This document shows positions 8,555 through 19,396 of a stretch of DNA of 64,000 nt, one piece after another. The DNA comes from CAVURS01 sp963795385 (lineage in GTDB: Bacteria; Actinomycetota; Actinomycetes; Actinomycetales; CAVURS01), in assembly GCA_963795385.1 (NCBI GenBank), contig CAWCHK010000003.1:186001-250000 (forward strand), in the 5' to 3' direction. Both the position numbers and the translations under genes were made by a program. Within the stretch, counting starts at the first letter, position 1. Each line of letters starts with the position of its first letter. The notes under the pieces are model-generated. The model worked only from the letters and a program-made list of their open reading frames with translations, did not search any database and was not told the origin of the DNA.

Positions 8555-10675
8555 ATGAGGCCGACGACTGACCTGCAGCGCCGAGTGGCGCCGTTCGAGG
8601 TGATCTCGGACTACACCCCGTCCGGCGACCAGCCGACCGCCATCGAGGACCTGGCCGGCCGGGTCGAGGCGGGAGAGTCCAACGTCGTCCTGCTCGGCGC
8701 GACCGGCACCGGCAAGTCGGCGACGACGGCCTGGCTGGTGGAGCGCCTGCAGCGGCCGACCCTGGTGATGGCGCCGAACAAGACCCTGGCGGCGCAGCTG
8801 GCCAACGAGTTCCGCGAGCTGCTGCCCAACAACGCGGTGGAGTACTTCGTCTCCTACTACGACTACTACCAGCCCGAGGCCTACGTCCCGCAGACGGACA
8901 CGTACATCGAGAAGGACTCCTCGATCAACGACGAGGTCGAGCGCCTGCGGCACTCGGCGACGAACTCGCTGCTGACCCGCCGAGACGTCATCGTGGTCGC
9001 CTCCGTGTCGTGCATCTACGGGTTGGGTACCCCGCAGGAGTACGTCGACCGCATGGTCCGGCTGAAGCTCGGCGACACGATGTCCCGCGACGACCTGCTG
9101 CGGCGCTTCGTGCAGATGCAGTACACCCGCAACGACCTTTCCTTCACCCGCGGCACGTTCCGGGTCCGGGGCGACACCGTCGAGATCATCCCGGTCTACG
9201 AGGAGCTGGCCCTGCGGCTGGAGTTCTTCGGTGACGAGCTGGAGCGGATCTACACGCTCCACCCGGTCACCGGCGAGATCGTGCACGAGGAGAAGGAGAT
9301 GTACGTCTTCCCGGCCACGCACTACGTCGCCGGCCCGGAGCGGATGGAGCGGGCGGTCCGCGGCATCGAGGCCGAGCTGGAGCAGCGGCTGGGCGAGCTG
9401 GAGCGGCAGGGCAAGCTGCTGGAGGCGCAGCGACTGCGGATGCGCACGACGTACGACGTCGAGATGATGCGCCAGGTCGGCTCCTGCTCGGGCATCGAGA
9501 ACTACAGCCGGCACATCGACGGGCGTGCGCCGGGCACCGCGCCCAACACCCTGCTCGACTACTTCCCCGAGGACTTCCTGCTGGTCATCGACGAGTCGCA
9601 CGTGACGGTCCCCCAGATCGGCGCGATGTACGAGGGCGACATGAGCCGCAAGCGGACCCTGGTCGACCACGGCTTCCGGCTGCCCAGTGCGATGGACAAC
9701 CGGCCGCTGCGGTGGGAGGAGTTCCTGACCCGGATCGGGCAGACCGTCTTCCTGTCCGCGACGCCCGGCAAGTACGAGCTGGCCAAGGGCGACGGTGTGG
9801 TCGAGCAGATCATCCGGCCCACGGGGCTGGTCGACCCCGAGGTCGTCGTCAAGCCGACCAAGGGCCAGATCGACGACCTGCTGCACGAGATCCGGGCCCG
9901 CAGCGAGCGCAACGAGCGGGTGCTGGTCACGACCCTGACCAAGAAGATGGCCGAAGACCTGACCGACTACCTGCTCGAGCAAGGAGTGCGGGTGCGCTAC
10001 CTGCACTCCGAGGTCGACACCCTGCGCCGGGTCGAGCTGCTCCGCGAGCTGCGGATGGGCGAGTTCGACGTGCTGGTCGGGATCAACCTGCTGCGCGAGG
10101 GTCTGGACCTGCCCGAGGTCTCCCTCGTCAGCATCCTGGACGCCGACAAGGAGGGCTTCCTGCGGTCCTCGACGTCGCTGGTGCAGACCATCGGCCGGGC
10201 CGCCCGCAACGTCTCGGGCCAGGTGCACATGTACGCCGACGTGATCACGCCGTCGATGGAGCAGGCGATCGAGGAGACCAACCGAAGGCGGGCCAAGCAG
10301 GTCGCCTACAACGTGGCCAACGGCGTCGACCCGACGCCGCTGCGCAAGAAGATCGGCGACATCACCGACCTGCTGGCCCGCGAGGACGCCGACACCGCGG
10401 CCCTGCTCGGCGGGTCCGGCCGATCGCAGTCGCGCGGCAAGGCCCCCGTGCCGGGGCTCGGCTCGCGGGGCGGTCGCGGCGCGGACGCGGGGCGGGCCGG
10501 CGAACGGCTGGCGTCGCTGCCGGCCGCCGACCTGGCCGACCTGATCCAGCAGCTCAGCGACCAGATGCACGGCGCGGCGGCGGAGCTGCACTTCGAGCTG
10601 GCCGCCCGGCTGCGGGACGAGATCTCGGACCTGAAGAAGGAGCTACGCGGCATGCAGGCCGCGGGGCACGCCTGA
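8555..10675 (+). CDS. uvrB: UvrABC system protein B (excinuclease subunit)
   Basis: Damage-verifying DNA helicase-like subunit of nucleotide excision repair; receives DNA from UvrA and recruits UvrC. About 706 residues. Walker A GATGTGKS is at about residue 48, the damage-binding beta-hairpin YYDYYQPEAYVP at about 105, DESH (Walker B) at about 345, helicase motif VI QTIGRAARN at about 545, and the C-terminal UVR domain (LHFELAARLRDEI) that binds UvrC is at about 670. A Gly/Arg-rich linker precedes the UVR domain. uvrA and uvrC lie 6-10 kb downstream, so all three excinuclease genes are in this window but in separate transcripts. Confidence 0.97.
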   Translation: MRPTTDLQRRVAPFEVISDYTPSGDQPTAIEDLAGRVEAGESNVVLLGATGTGKSATTAWLVERLQRPTLVMAPNKTLAAQLANEFRELLPNNAVEYFVSYYDYYQPEAYVPQTDTYIEKDSSINDEVERLRHSATNSLLTRRDVIVVASVSCIYGLGTPQEYVDRMVRLKLGDTMSRDDLLRRFVQMQYTRNDLSFTRGTFRVRGDTVEIIPVYEELALRLEFFGDELERIYTLHPVTGEIVHEEKEMYVFPATHYVAGPERMERAVRGIEAELEQRLGELERQGKLLEAQRLRMRTTYDVEMMRQVGSCSGIENYSRHIDGRAPGTAPNTLLDYFPEDFLLVIDESHVTVPQIGAMYEGDMSRKRTLVDHGFRLPSAMDNRPLRWEEFLTRIGQTVFLSATPGKYELAKGDGVVEQIIRPTGLVDPEVVVKPTKGQIDDLLHEIRARSERNERVLVTTLTKKMAEDLTDYLLEQGVRVRYLHSEVDTLRRVELLRELRMGEFDVLVGINLLREGLDLPEVSLVSILDADKEGFLRSSTSLVQTIGRAARNVSGQVHMYADVITPSMEQAIEETNRRRAKQVAYNVANGVDPTPLRKKIGDITDLLAREDADTAALLGGSGRSQSRGKAPVPGLGSRGGRGADAGRAGERLASLPAADLADLIQQLSDQMHGAAAELHFELAARLRDEISDLKKELRGMQAAGHA

Positions 10676-10701
10676 CGCCCGGTCGCAGGAGGGGAGGCGC
10701 G

Positions 10702-11082
10702 ATGGCTCGCGGCACCGCATCGAGGTGGCAGCGGCATTGCCTGGCCAAGCCCGGAGCCTGGCTGGACGAGCCGTGGGAAGGCGACCGCGTCGTCAAGGTC
10801 GGCGCGAAGATCTTCGCCTTCCTCGGCGCCGATGGCCCTGACGGCACGAGCGGCGGCATCGGGCTGAAGTGTGGCCGGAGCCGGGAGGACGCCGACGAGT
10901 GGGTCCGCCGCTACCCGGATGACGCCCGACCCTCGCCGTACATCGGGCGGTTCGGCTGGAACGTCCTGGCCGTCGGGGGTGCGATCCCGGACGAAGAGGT
11001 CCTCGAGGCGATCGACGCGTCGTACGACGATGTCGTGGCCCGGCTGCCCGGGCCCAGCGTCCTCGCTAGGGAGGGGACCTAG
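10702..11082 (+). CDS. MmcQ/YjbR family protein
   Basis: 126 residues of the MmcQ/YjbR (DUF419) family, which has a CyaY-like fold and may bind DNA or small ligands; its function is not settled. The family pattern KPGAWLDEPW near the N-terminus, VGAKIFAFLG, and the late SYDDVVARLP helix are present. A strong purine-rich Shine-Dalgarno (GGAGGGGAGG, 10688-10697) fixes the ATG at 10702. The gap to uvrB is 26 bases, so it is probably co-transcribed with it. The last 25 bases of the coding sequence form one arm and the loop of a 13-bp hairpin that covers the stop codon. Confidence 0.85.
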   Translation: MARGTASRWQRHCLAKPGAWLDEPWEGDRVVKVGAKIFAFLGADGPDGTSGGIGLKCGRSREDADEWVRRYPDDARPSPYIGRFGWNVLAVGGAIPDEEVLEAIDASYDDVVARLPGPSVLAREGT

Positions 11083-11090
11083 CGAGGACG
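11058..11090 (+). terminator. 13-bp stem-loop spanning the stop codon of the MmcQ/YjbR gene
   Basis: CGTCCTCGCTAGG (11058-11070) pairs perfectly with CCTAGCGAGGACG (11078-11090) around a 7-base loop; the TAG stop is inside the 3' arm. No T-run follows. It may terminate the uvrB transcript or protect its 3' end. The 11083-11256 stretch beyond it has no gene that I can support. Confidence 0.6.
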
Positions 11091-11256
11091 CCTTCGGGCC
11101 GGCCGGACCAGGTGGGCTCGGTGCTCGTCCGCGGGCGGAGCCACATCCTGGTCGCGGCCTCGGAGGGCCGGTGTGGAGCTGGTCGATACTGCGAGATCTG
11201 ACGGCGCTGCAGGGCCGAGCGGACCTCCGGGACCTAGCGGACCCGGCTGCGCTCGG

Positions 11257-11427
11257 TCACGACTCGCGCCGGGGCACGATGTGCATGAGCACGACGCCGA
11301 GCATGATGAGCGTTGCCGCGGCCACCAGGTAGTGGGCTGCGTTAAGCCCGGTGTAGGCGAGGCCTCCGGTGGTGCCTGCGGCGGCGCTGATCTTGACTCC
11401 GAGAACCACGGGCTTGTGCTGGTACAT
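11257..11427 (-). CDS. 56-residue single-pass membrane protein with LAxTG sortase-like motif
   Basis: A very small protein. The sequence GGLAYTG (about residues 20-26) is followed by about 22 hydrophobic residues and ends in PRRES, which is the layout of a cell-wall sorting signal. LAxTG is the motif used by class E sortases in actinobacteria. There is no obvious N-terminal signal peptide and almost no sequence before the motif, so a conventional anchored protein is unlikely; it may simply be a one-helix membrane protein. The ATG at 11427 has a good upstream GAGGAGAGGAAG. Its first 86 bases overlap, in another frame, the end of the glycosyltransferase gene, suggesting translational coupling. 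The function is unknown. Confidence 0.55.
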   Translation of the reverse strand: MYQHKPVVLGVKISAAAGTTGGLAYTGLNAAHYLVAAATLIMLGVVLMHIVPRRES

Positions 11428-12583
11428 GTGCTTCCTCTCCTCGTACGGATACGTGTGACCACTCCGCCGGGACGGCACGGAGGACATGCAGGGCAGCTCG
11501 GACGAAGGTCGCCTGGAGCAGCAGGTCGTAGGCGGCCTCCGGCACGATGGCCGCCGCCAGGAACCGGCCGCGACGGGTGCGGACCCGCCACACGGTGACC
11601 AGGCGCTCGACCACGAACAGCAGCGACACGGCCGACCACCAGGGCGAGAAGCGCAGGATCCCCAGCGACAGGTCGATCGCGGTGATCGCGATGAACAGCG
11701 CGAAGGTGAGGGTGCAGAGCAGCAGGCAGGCCTGCTGGATCCAGTAGCGCGACGTGACCGGCGTCCAGCCGTACGAGCGCAGGTTCTCGACGGCGCCGCG
11801 GTACCACCGCAGCCGTTGGCGGTGCAGGTCCGCGACGGTCGGCATCAGCTCGGTGTGCACCACGCACTCGCGGGGCGAGACGAGGCCCCAGCCCAGGTGC
11901 TTGAGCGCCAGGGTGATCTCGTTGTCCTCGGTCAGGGCGGCCGTGTCATAGATGTCGCCCATGAGCCCGGGCAGGAACGTGCCGCGCTGCTCGGCGACCT
12001 GGAGCAGCGCCCGCGAGCGGAACAGGCTGGCCGTGCCGGTGAGCACCATCACCCGGCCCTGCTTGCGGGCCACGGCCCGGGCGTAGCGGACGTACTCGTT
12101 GGCCTGCGCCTGCTCGAGCAGGGAGCGCGGCTCGGCGCCCATGAAGACGCCGCCGACCGCGCCCAGTCGCGGGTCGGCCAGCATCCGCCGGACGGCCACC
12201 TCGATGAAGCGGGGGTCCAGGGCCGAGTCGGCGTCCATCACCAGGATGAAGTCGTCCGGGTCCATGGTGATCAGGGCCCGGCGCAGGTACTGGTTGAGCG
12301 CGCCCGCCTTCTTCTGGGTGTTGTCGCGGGTGGTGAACACCTCGGCGCCCTCGATCAGCGCGGCGCCCGAGGTGTGGTCCGTGCAGTTGTCCGCGATCAC
12401 CGTGATCGTGCGGGGGGCGAGCGTCTGGCCGTGGAGGGAGGCGATGGTCGTCCCGATCGAGGCCTCCTCGTTGTGCGCTGGGACCAGCACGTGGACCGCC
12501 GCCTGGGGCGTCGTGGTGGTGGTCGAGCGCCCTGACAGCTGGTCACGATCCGTGACGGTGGGGCGCTTCGCGGTCTGTAGCAC
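11342..12583 (-). CDS. Membrane glycosyltransferase family 2 (BcsA/IcaA-like)
   Basis: 413 residues. A GT-A domain contains VLVPAHNEEASIG at the start, the metal-binding DAD in VMDADSALDP (about residue 115), TEDNEIT, and QRLRWYRG (QxxRW), the set seen in processive beta-glycan synthases. Two or three hydrophobic helices (about 285-350) follow, then a basic tail. It probably elongates a surface polysaccharide from a nucleotide sugar at the membrane. The GTG start sits six bases after TACTCT, so it is likely leaderless. The last 29 residues, which overlap the small LAxTG gene, are Arg/His-rich and unlike the family, so either the overlap is real or a frameshift extends the frame. No accessory exporter lies nearby. 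Confidence 0.85.
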   Translation of the reverse strand: MLQTAKRPTVTDRDQLSGRSTTTTTPQAAVHVLVPAHNEEASIGTTIASLHGQTLAPRTITVIADNCTDHTSGAALIEGAEVFTTRDNTQKKAGALNQYLRRALITMDPDDFILVMDADSALDPRFIEVAVRRMLADPRLGAVGGVFMGAEPRSLLEQAQANEYVRYARAVARKQGRVMVLTGTASLFRSRALLQVAEQRGTFLPGLMGDIYDTAALTEDNEITLALKHLGWGLVSPRECVVHTELMPTVADLHRQRLRWYRGAVENLRSYGWTPVTSRYWIQQACLLLCTLTFALFIAITAIDLSLGILRFSPWWSAVSLLFVVERLVTVWRVRTRRGRFLAAAIVPEAAYDLLLQATFVRAALHVLRAVPAEWSHVSVRGEEAHVPAQARGSRSQDQRRRRHHRRPRLHRA

Positions 12584-12589
12584 ACACTG

Positions 12590-12595
12590 AGAGTA
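12590..12595 (-). promoter_or_regulatory. -10 TACTCT of a leaderless glycosyltransferase promoter
   Basis: On the minus strand TACTCT is followed by six bases and then the GTG start. The 12584-12711 interval separates this promoter from the divergent terC promoter and contains no gene. Confidence 0.5.
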
Positions 12596-12711
12596 AGCAG
12601 CCGAGGAGGCTGTCCGCCGCGTTATGCCCCCCGACCAGCACAGGGTTCACTCGATCTGCCGCCCCGAACTCACAGAGCGTGACCTCGTCCTACCCGGGCG
12701 ACGCGGGGCCC

Positions 12712-12717
12712 TAGGCT
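12712..12717 (+). promoter_or_regulatory. Promoter -10 TAGGCT for the terC transcript
   Basis: TAGGCT predicts a transcription start near 12724, just before the conserved 5' strand of the riboswitch at 12731. This places the whole aptamer within the leader. Confidence 0.6.
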
Positions 12718-12728
12718 GGCGGGGTACG

Positions 12729-12832
12729 ACGGAGGGGAGTATCCCCACGCGGCGTCCTCGTCATCACGAGCCCTCAGGGCTCCGGGGCGCCGGCCGCGCC
12801 CGGCTCGCCGGACCGGTGGGAGAGACCTCCGG
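12729..12832 (+). ncRNA. yybP-ykoY manganese riboswitch
   Basis: Recognised by conserved blocks and position: GGAGGGGAGTA at the 5' end, CTCGTCATCACGAG, CTCCGGGG, and GAGAGACCTCC at the 3' end. The terminal stem pairs GGAGG (12731-12735) with CCTCC (12826-12830). This family binds Mn2+ and controls manganese export genes. It is followed by a terC/alx-type gene, the classic partner. No long T-run is present, so control is more likely at translation initiation. Confidence 0.85.
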
Positions 12833-12840
12833 CCACGTCA

Positions 12841-12880
12841 GCACCGTCCCTCGGGCCGGTGCTCGCCCGAGCCGGAGGAC
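12841..12880 (+). promoter_or_regulatory. Candidate expression platform: two exclusive hairpins before the terC ribosome binding site
   Basis: GCACCG (12841-12846) can pair with CGGTGC (12857-12862), or CTCGGGC (12850-12856) can pair with GCCCGAG (12865-12871); the two cannot coexist. The second abuts the Shine-Dalgarno GGAGG (12874-12878). In addition CGAGCCGG (12868-12875) is an exact complement of CCGGCTCG (12800-12807) in the aptamer. This suggests ligand-dependent exposure of the ribosome binding site. Confidence 0.45.
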
Positions 12881-12883
12881 CCC

Positions 12884-13858
12884 ATGCACGTCACTACCTT
12901 CACCTGGGTCGCGACCGTCGGCCTCGCGACCGCCTTCCTGCTGGTCGACGTCCTGGTCATCGGCCGGCGGCCGCACGAGCCGTCGATGCGCGAGTCCTCG
13001 ATCGTCCTCGCGGCGTACGTCGCGGCGGCCCTGCTCTTCGGCGCCGGCGTCTGGTGGGTGTCCGGGCCGCGGTACGCAGGGGAGTACTACGCGGGATGGC
13101 TGACCGAGTACTCGCTGTCGATCGACAACCTGTTCGTCTTCCTCATCATCATGGGGCGGTTCGCCGTGCCGCGGGCCCTGCAGCAGACCGCGTTGCTGGT
13201 CGGGATCATCCTCGCGCTGGTCCTGCGAGGCGTCTTCATCGCGGTCGGGGCGGCGGCGATCTCGGCGTTCAGCTGGGTGTTCTACCTGTTCGGCGCGTTC
13301 CTCGTCGTGACCGCGGTCAAGCTGGCCCGGCAGGGGAACAGCGACGCGGAGGACTACCACGAGAGCCGCCTGCTCCGGTGGGTCCAGCGCCGCCTCCCGG
13401 CGACCAGCGAGTGGCACGGCCCGCACCTGACCGTCCGCGAGCGCGGCCGGCGGCGCGTCACGCCGATGCTGATCGTGCTGGTCGCGCTGGGGACGACCGA
13501 CCTGCTCTTCGCCCTGGACTCGATCCCGGCCATCTACGGGCTCACCAAGGAGCCCTACCTGGTGCTGATGGCCAACATCTTCGCGTTGATGGGGCTACGG
13601 CAGCTGTACTTCCTGATCGGCGGGCTGCTCCAGCGGCTGGTCTACCTGACGCTGGGGCTCTCAGTGCTGCTCGGTTTCATCGGCGTCAAGCTGATCCTGC
13701 ATGCGTTGCACGAGAACACCTTGCCGTTCGTCAACGGGGGGGAGCACGTCGGCTGGGCGCCGGACATCCCGATCTGGGTGTCCCTGCTCGTGATCCTGGG
13801 GACGCTCGTCGTGACGACCGTGGCCAGCCTGGTGCACGAGCGCCGGGCCGCTACCTGA
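12884..13858 (+). CDS. TerC/Alx family manganese-type membrane exporter
   Basis: 324 residues with about nine predicted transmembrane helices. The signature helices are present: SIDNLFVFLIIM (about residue 78) and the second acidic motif ALDSIPAIYGLT (about 208), whose aspartates are thought to form the ion site. Members such as E. coli Alx and MeeF-type proteins export Mn2+, and some load secreted enzymes with metal. The yybP-ykoY riboswitch directly upstream strongly supports a manganese role here. GGAGG at 12874-12878 sets the ATG. Its stop codon overlaps by eight bases the stop of the convergent methyltransferase gene. It is not part of a tellurite (ter) operon. Confidence 0.92.
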   Translation: MHVTTFTWVATVGLATAFLLVDVLVIGRRPHEPSMRESSIVLAAYVAAALLFGAGVWWVSGPRYAGEYYAGWLTEYSLSIDNLFVFLIIMGRFAVPRALQQTALLVGIILALVLRGVFIAVGAAAISAFSWVFYLFGAFLVVTAVKLARQGNSDAEDYHESRLLRWVQRRLPATSEWHGPHLTVRERGRRRVTPMLIVLVALGTTDLLFALDSIPAIYGLTKEPYLVLMANIFALMGLRQLYFLIGGLLQRLVYLTLGLSVLLGFIGVKLILHALHENTLPFVNGGEHVGWAPDIPIWVSLLVILGTLVVTTVASLVHERRAAT

Positions 13859-14555
13859 CGGCGACCAGGGTCGTCGTCGCCATCCACGGCGCGCTCCACC
13901 AGCCGTCGAAGCCGGCGTTCCTGACGACCACATCGCGGGCTCCGAGCTCGACGAGTACGTCGCGGTACTCCTTGACGGCGCGGATGTCGGCGATGAGCAG
14001 CCGGCCTCCCGGCTTGAGCACCCGGTACGCGTCCGTGACCGCCGCCCTGCGGTCGGCCGGGTCCTTGAGGTTGTGGATCGAGACGCTGGCGGTCACCAGG
14101 TCGATGCTCCCGTCCGCGAACGGCAGGGTGCGCATGTCCGCGGTGTGCAAGGTCACCCGGCCGGCGACGCCGTTGGCCTCGAGGTTCGCCCGGGTGTGCT
14201 CCTCGGCGTTGCCGGACTGGTCCTGGGAGCGCCACAGGTCGATGCCGTCGACCCGGCCCCGGGGGAGGTGCTCGGCCAGGATCACCGTGACCGCACCACG
14301 GCCGCAGCCCACGTCGACGGCGTGCTCGTCACCGGACAGGTTCGCGGCCGCGACGAGCCGCTGCCAGATGGCGAACTTGCCGGACAGGCTGGTCCGCAGG
14401 TAGATCCCGGCCAGTACGGCGAAGAAGGCGGCCGCGACCAGCCAGGCCACGCGGCTGCCGGCGAAGCTCAGGGCGATGGACACGGCAGCACCGGCGGCGA
14501 AGCCGATCGGTACGTACGGTGCATCGATCCCGTAGCTGCCCCTTGGTCGGCTCAT
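13851..14555 (-). CDS. Membrane-tethered class I SAM-dependent methyltransferase
   Basis: 234 residues. Two hydrophobic stretches at about residues 15-55 (VPIGFAAGAAVSIALSF and WLVAAAFFAVLAGIYL) anchor a cytosolic methyltransferase domain. Motif I is VDVGCGRGAVTVIL (about residue 79), the acidic residue is in DGIDLW, and post-motif III reads RVLKPGGRLLIADI. The start is supported by TAGGCT seven bases upstream. Homologues with the same N-terminal helices exist in many bacteria and remain uncharacterised; a lipid or membrane-associated substrate is a reasonable guess only. It overlaps terC tail to tail. Confidence 0.8.
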   Translation of the reverse strand: MSRPRGSYGIDAPYVPIGFAAGAAVSIALSFAGSRVAWLVAAAFFAVLAGIYLRTSLSGKFAIWQRLVAAANLSGDEHAVDVGCGRGAVTVILAEHLPRGRVDGIDLWRSQDQSGNAEEHTRANLEANGVAGRVTLHTADMRTLPFADGSIDLVTASVSIHNLKDPADRRAAVTDAYRVLKPGGRLLIADIRAVKEYRDVLVELGARDVVVRNAGFDGWWSAPWMATTTLVAVR

Positions 14556-14562
14556 GCCGGGG

Positions 14563-14568
14563 AGCCTA
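14563..14568 (-). promoter_or_regulatory. -10 TAGGCT of a leaderless methyltransferase promoter
   Basis: On the minus strand TAGGCT is followed by seven bases and the ATG at 14555. Confidence 0.5.
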
Positions 14569-14648
14569 GGGCCAGGCCTCGTGACTGGTTCCGGCGGCGC
14601 CCCGGGACGCCGCGGCAAGATCGGCGGCGGCTCTGCGCAAATCCCGGC

Positions 14649-14696
14649 GCAACGGCGCAACGACGCGTCAGGCCGGACGCAGAGTTGCACCGTTGC
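14649..14696. terminator. Long inverted repeat downstream of the metallo-hydrolase gene
   Basis: GCAACGGCGCAAC (14649-14661) and GTTGCACCGTTGC (14684-14696) pair over 13 positions with one mismatch, around a 22-base loop. It lies just past the 3' end of the minus-strand hydrolase gene and before the next minus-strand promoter, which fits a terminator. The poly-T signal is weak. Confidence 0.45.
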
Positions 14697-14726
14697 GAAG
14701 GCCCAGCAGGTGGGAGCGCCTGGACC

Positions 14727-15407
14727 TCACCAGCCGCGGGCGCGCCACTCGGCCAGCTGCGGGCGTTCGACGCCCAGCGTCGTGTCGTTGCCGTGGCCGG
14801 GGTAGACCCAGGTCTCGTCCGGCAGGACGTCGAACACCCGGTGCTCGACGTCGTCGATGAGGGTCCGGAACCGCTGGTCGTCGCCCTGGGTATTGCCGAC
14901 CCCGCCGGGGAAGAGCGAGTCGCCGGAGAAGAGGTGCGGGGTACCGGAGGGGTCGCGATAGACCAGCGCGACCGACCCGGGTGTGTGACCGCGCAGCTGG
15001 ATCACCGAGAGGATGATCTCGCCGACCTGGACCGAATCTCCTTGCGAGAGTGAGCGATCCGGGATCACCGGGAGAGCGGCCGCATCCTCGGCCCCGGCCG
15101 CCGAGTCGGCGCCCGTGGCCGCGATGACGTCGGGGAGCGCGCGGTGGTGGTCCCAGTGCTGGTGCGTGGTGACCACCAGGTCCAGCCGGCCGTCGGGGGA
15201 GCCCTCGTGCACCAGCTCGAGCAGCCGGGTGGGGTCGTCGGCGGCGTCGATCAGCAGCTGGGCGCCGGTCGAGCGGCAGGTCAGCAGGTAGCAGTTGTTG
15301 TCCATCCCGCTGACGCTGGTCTTGCGGATCACGACCTGGTCGAGCTCGCGGACGTCGGTGGGACCGCCCGGCCGCACCGCGCCGGTGTACGGCGTCCGGT
15401 CCGGCAC
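14727..15407 (-). CDS. Metallo-beta-lactamase-fold hydrolase (glyoxalase II-like)
   Basis: 226 residues. The zinc-binding motif THQHWDHH is at about residue 81, followed by RGHTPGSVAL, FSGDSLFPGGVGN and YPGHGND, the set of a glyoxalase-II-like MBL protein. Such enzymes hydrolyse thioesters of glutathione or, in actinobacteria, mycothiol. The GTG at 15407 begins five bases after the stop of the maleylpyruvate isomerase-like gene, so the two form an operon. That neighbour belongs to a mycothiol-dependent family, which makes an S-acyl-mycothiol substrate plausible, though not shown. Confidence 0.82.
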   Translation of the reverse strand: MPDRTPYTGAVRPGGPTDVRELDQVVIRKTSVSGMDNNCYLLTCRSTGAQLLIDAADDPTRLLELVHEGSPDGRLDLVVTTHQHWDHHRALPDVIAATGADSAAGAEDAAALPVIPDRSLSQGDSVQVGEIILSVIQLRGHTPGSVALVYRDPSGTPHLFSGDSLFPGGVGNTQGDDQRFRTLIDDVEHRVFDVLPDETWVYPGHGNDTTLGVERPQLAEWRARGW

Positions 15408-15412
15408 GGCGA

Positions 15413-16171
15413 TCAGCCCCAGGTCCCGAGCGCGGGGAGCTGGCCGGTGCTGCTGGTCAGGCCCGTGCCGGGGGACCGGCCGGTGACCCATCCGAGCAGG
15501 TCGGCCGGGCTGCCGCTCACCGTCACGGCGGCTTCGTCAGGGCCGTCTCCGCTGTCCCCGCCGGCTCCGCCGCCGTACCGCCAGGACCCGGCCACCCCGG
15601 CGTCCAGCCGCACCGCTGGGCCGTCGACGAACCGTCGGGCTGAGCGGCCCAGCTCCGTGACCAGCCAGGCCTCGGGCGCGTCCGCGAGGGTGTAGCCGGC
15701 GTCCAGGTCGACGTGGTGCATGATCACTTCGCGCAGCCGCATCTCCGGGGTCTTCCGGGCCCGGATGTGGGTCTGCTCGGCCGGCACGTCGACGACCCGC
15801 AGCCTCGGCACCCGGACCTCCATCGCCTCGGGCGGCGTCTCGGCGAACGTCCCCAGCAGCCGGTCGGCCGAGGTCTCGACGTCGGCCTCGAGCTCGGCCG
15901 CCGTACGGTCCGCCCCGGCGTCGATGTCGGCGTTCCGGGCGGCCTGCGACTCGTAGAAGGCGCCGTCGCCGCCCTGGGCCGCGGCCAGGAGAACATTTCG
16001 GAGCCCGTCGGCGTTACGCGCCACGTGGGTCAGCACGTGGGCCCGCGTCCAACCCGGGCAGAGGGACGGGCGGCGGACGTCGGCGTCGGAGAGGGCGTGG
16101 ATGGTCTCCATGAGGAGGTCGGTCTCGTGGGGGATGAGGTCGAGGTCCGGGTCGTCGCTGAAACCGGTCAT
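15413..16171 (-). CDS. Maleylpyruvate isomerase family mycothiol-dependent protein
   Basis: 252 residues of the DinB/MDMPI fold. The N-terminal four-helix domain has the metal ligands in the usual places (LTHVARNADGLRNVL and MHHVDLDAG), followed by the small MDMPI C-terminal domain (VTVSGSPADLLGWVTGR). Characterised members isomerise maleylpyruvate using mycothiol, but most paralogues in actinobacteria have unknown substrates, and no gentisate pathway genes are nearby. The ATG is supported by TACGTT seven bases upstream. It is divergent from uvrA and forms an operon with the MBL-fold gene. Confidence 0.82.
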   Translation of the reverse strand: MTGFSDDPDLDLIPHETDLLMETIHALSDADVRRPSLCPGWTRAHVLTHVARNADGLRNVLLAAAQGGDGAFYESQAARNADIDAGADRTAAELEADVETSADRLLGTFAETPPEAMEVRVPRLRVVDVPAEQTHIRARKTPEMRLREVIMHHVDLDAGYTLADAPEAWLVTELGRSARRFVDGPAVRLDAGVAGSWRYGGGAGGDSGDGPDEAAVTVSGSPADLLGWVTGRSPGTGLTSSTGQLPALGTWG

Positions 16172-16178
16172 GGACCGA

Positions 16179-16184
16179 AACGTA
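16179..16184 (-). promoter_or_regulatory. -10 TACGTT of a leaderless promoter for the isomerase-like gene
   Basis: On the minus strand TACGTT is followed by seven bases and the ATG at 16171. The divergent uvrA promoter is about 45 bases away. Confidence 0.45.
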
Positions 16185-16225
16185 CCGGCGTGAGGCTGGC
16201 GGCGGCGAGTGTCGGCGTCGGCACC

Positions 16226-16231
16226 TAGCAT
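16226..16231 (+). promoter_or_regulatory. -10 TAGCAT of the uvrA promoter
   Basis: TAGCAT is followed by seven bases and a GTG at 16239, in frame with uvrA. This suggests a leaderless message with a basic N-terminal extension on UvrA. Confidence 0.45.
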
Positions 16232-16238
16232 GGCGATC

Positions 16239-19391
<3,153 letters not shown>

Positions 19392-19396
19392 AAGCG

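Noticed and set aside
14649..14696. A mobile element end at the inverted repeat
   Set aside because: There is no transposase, target duplication or second copy nearby; a terminator role downstream of the hydrolase gene fits.
16209..16238. GTG at 16209 as uvrA start
   Set aside because: It lies upstream of the predicted -10 hexamer; a leaderless GTG at 16239 fits better, and the conserved core starts even later.
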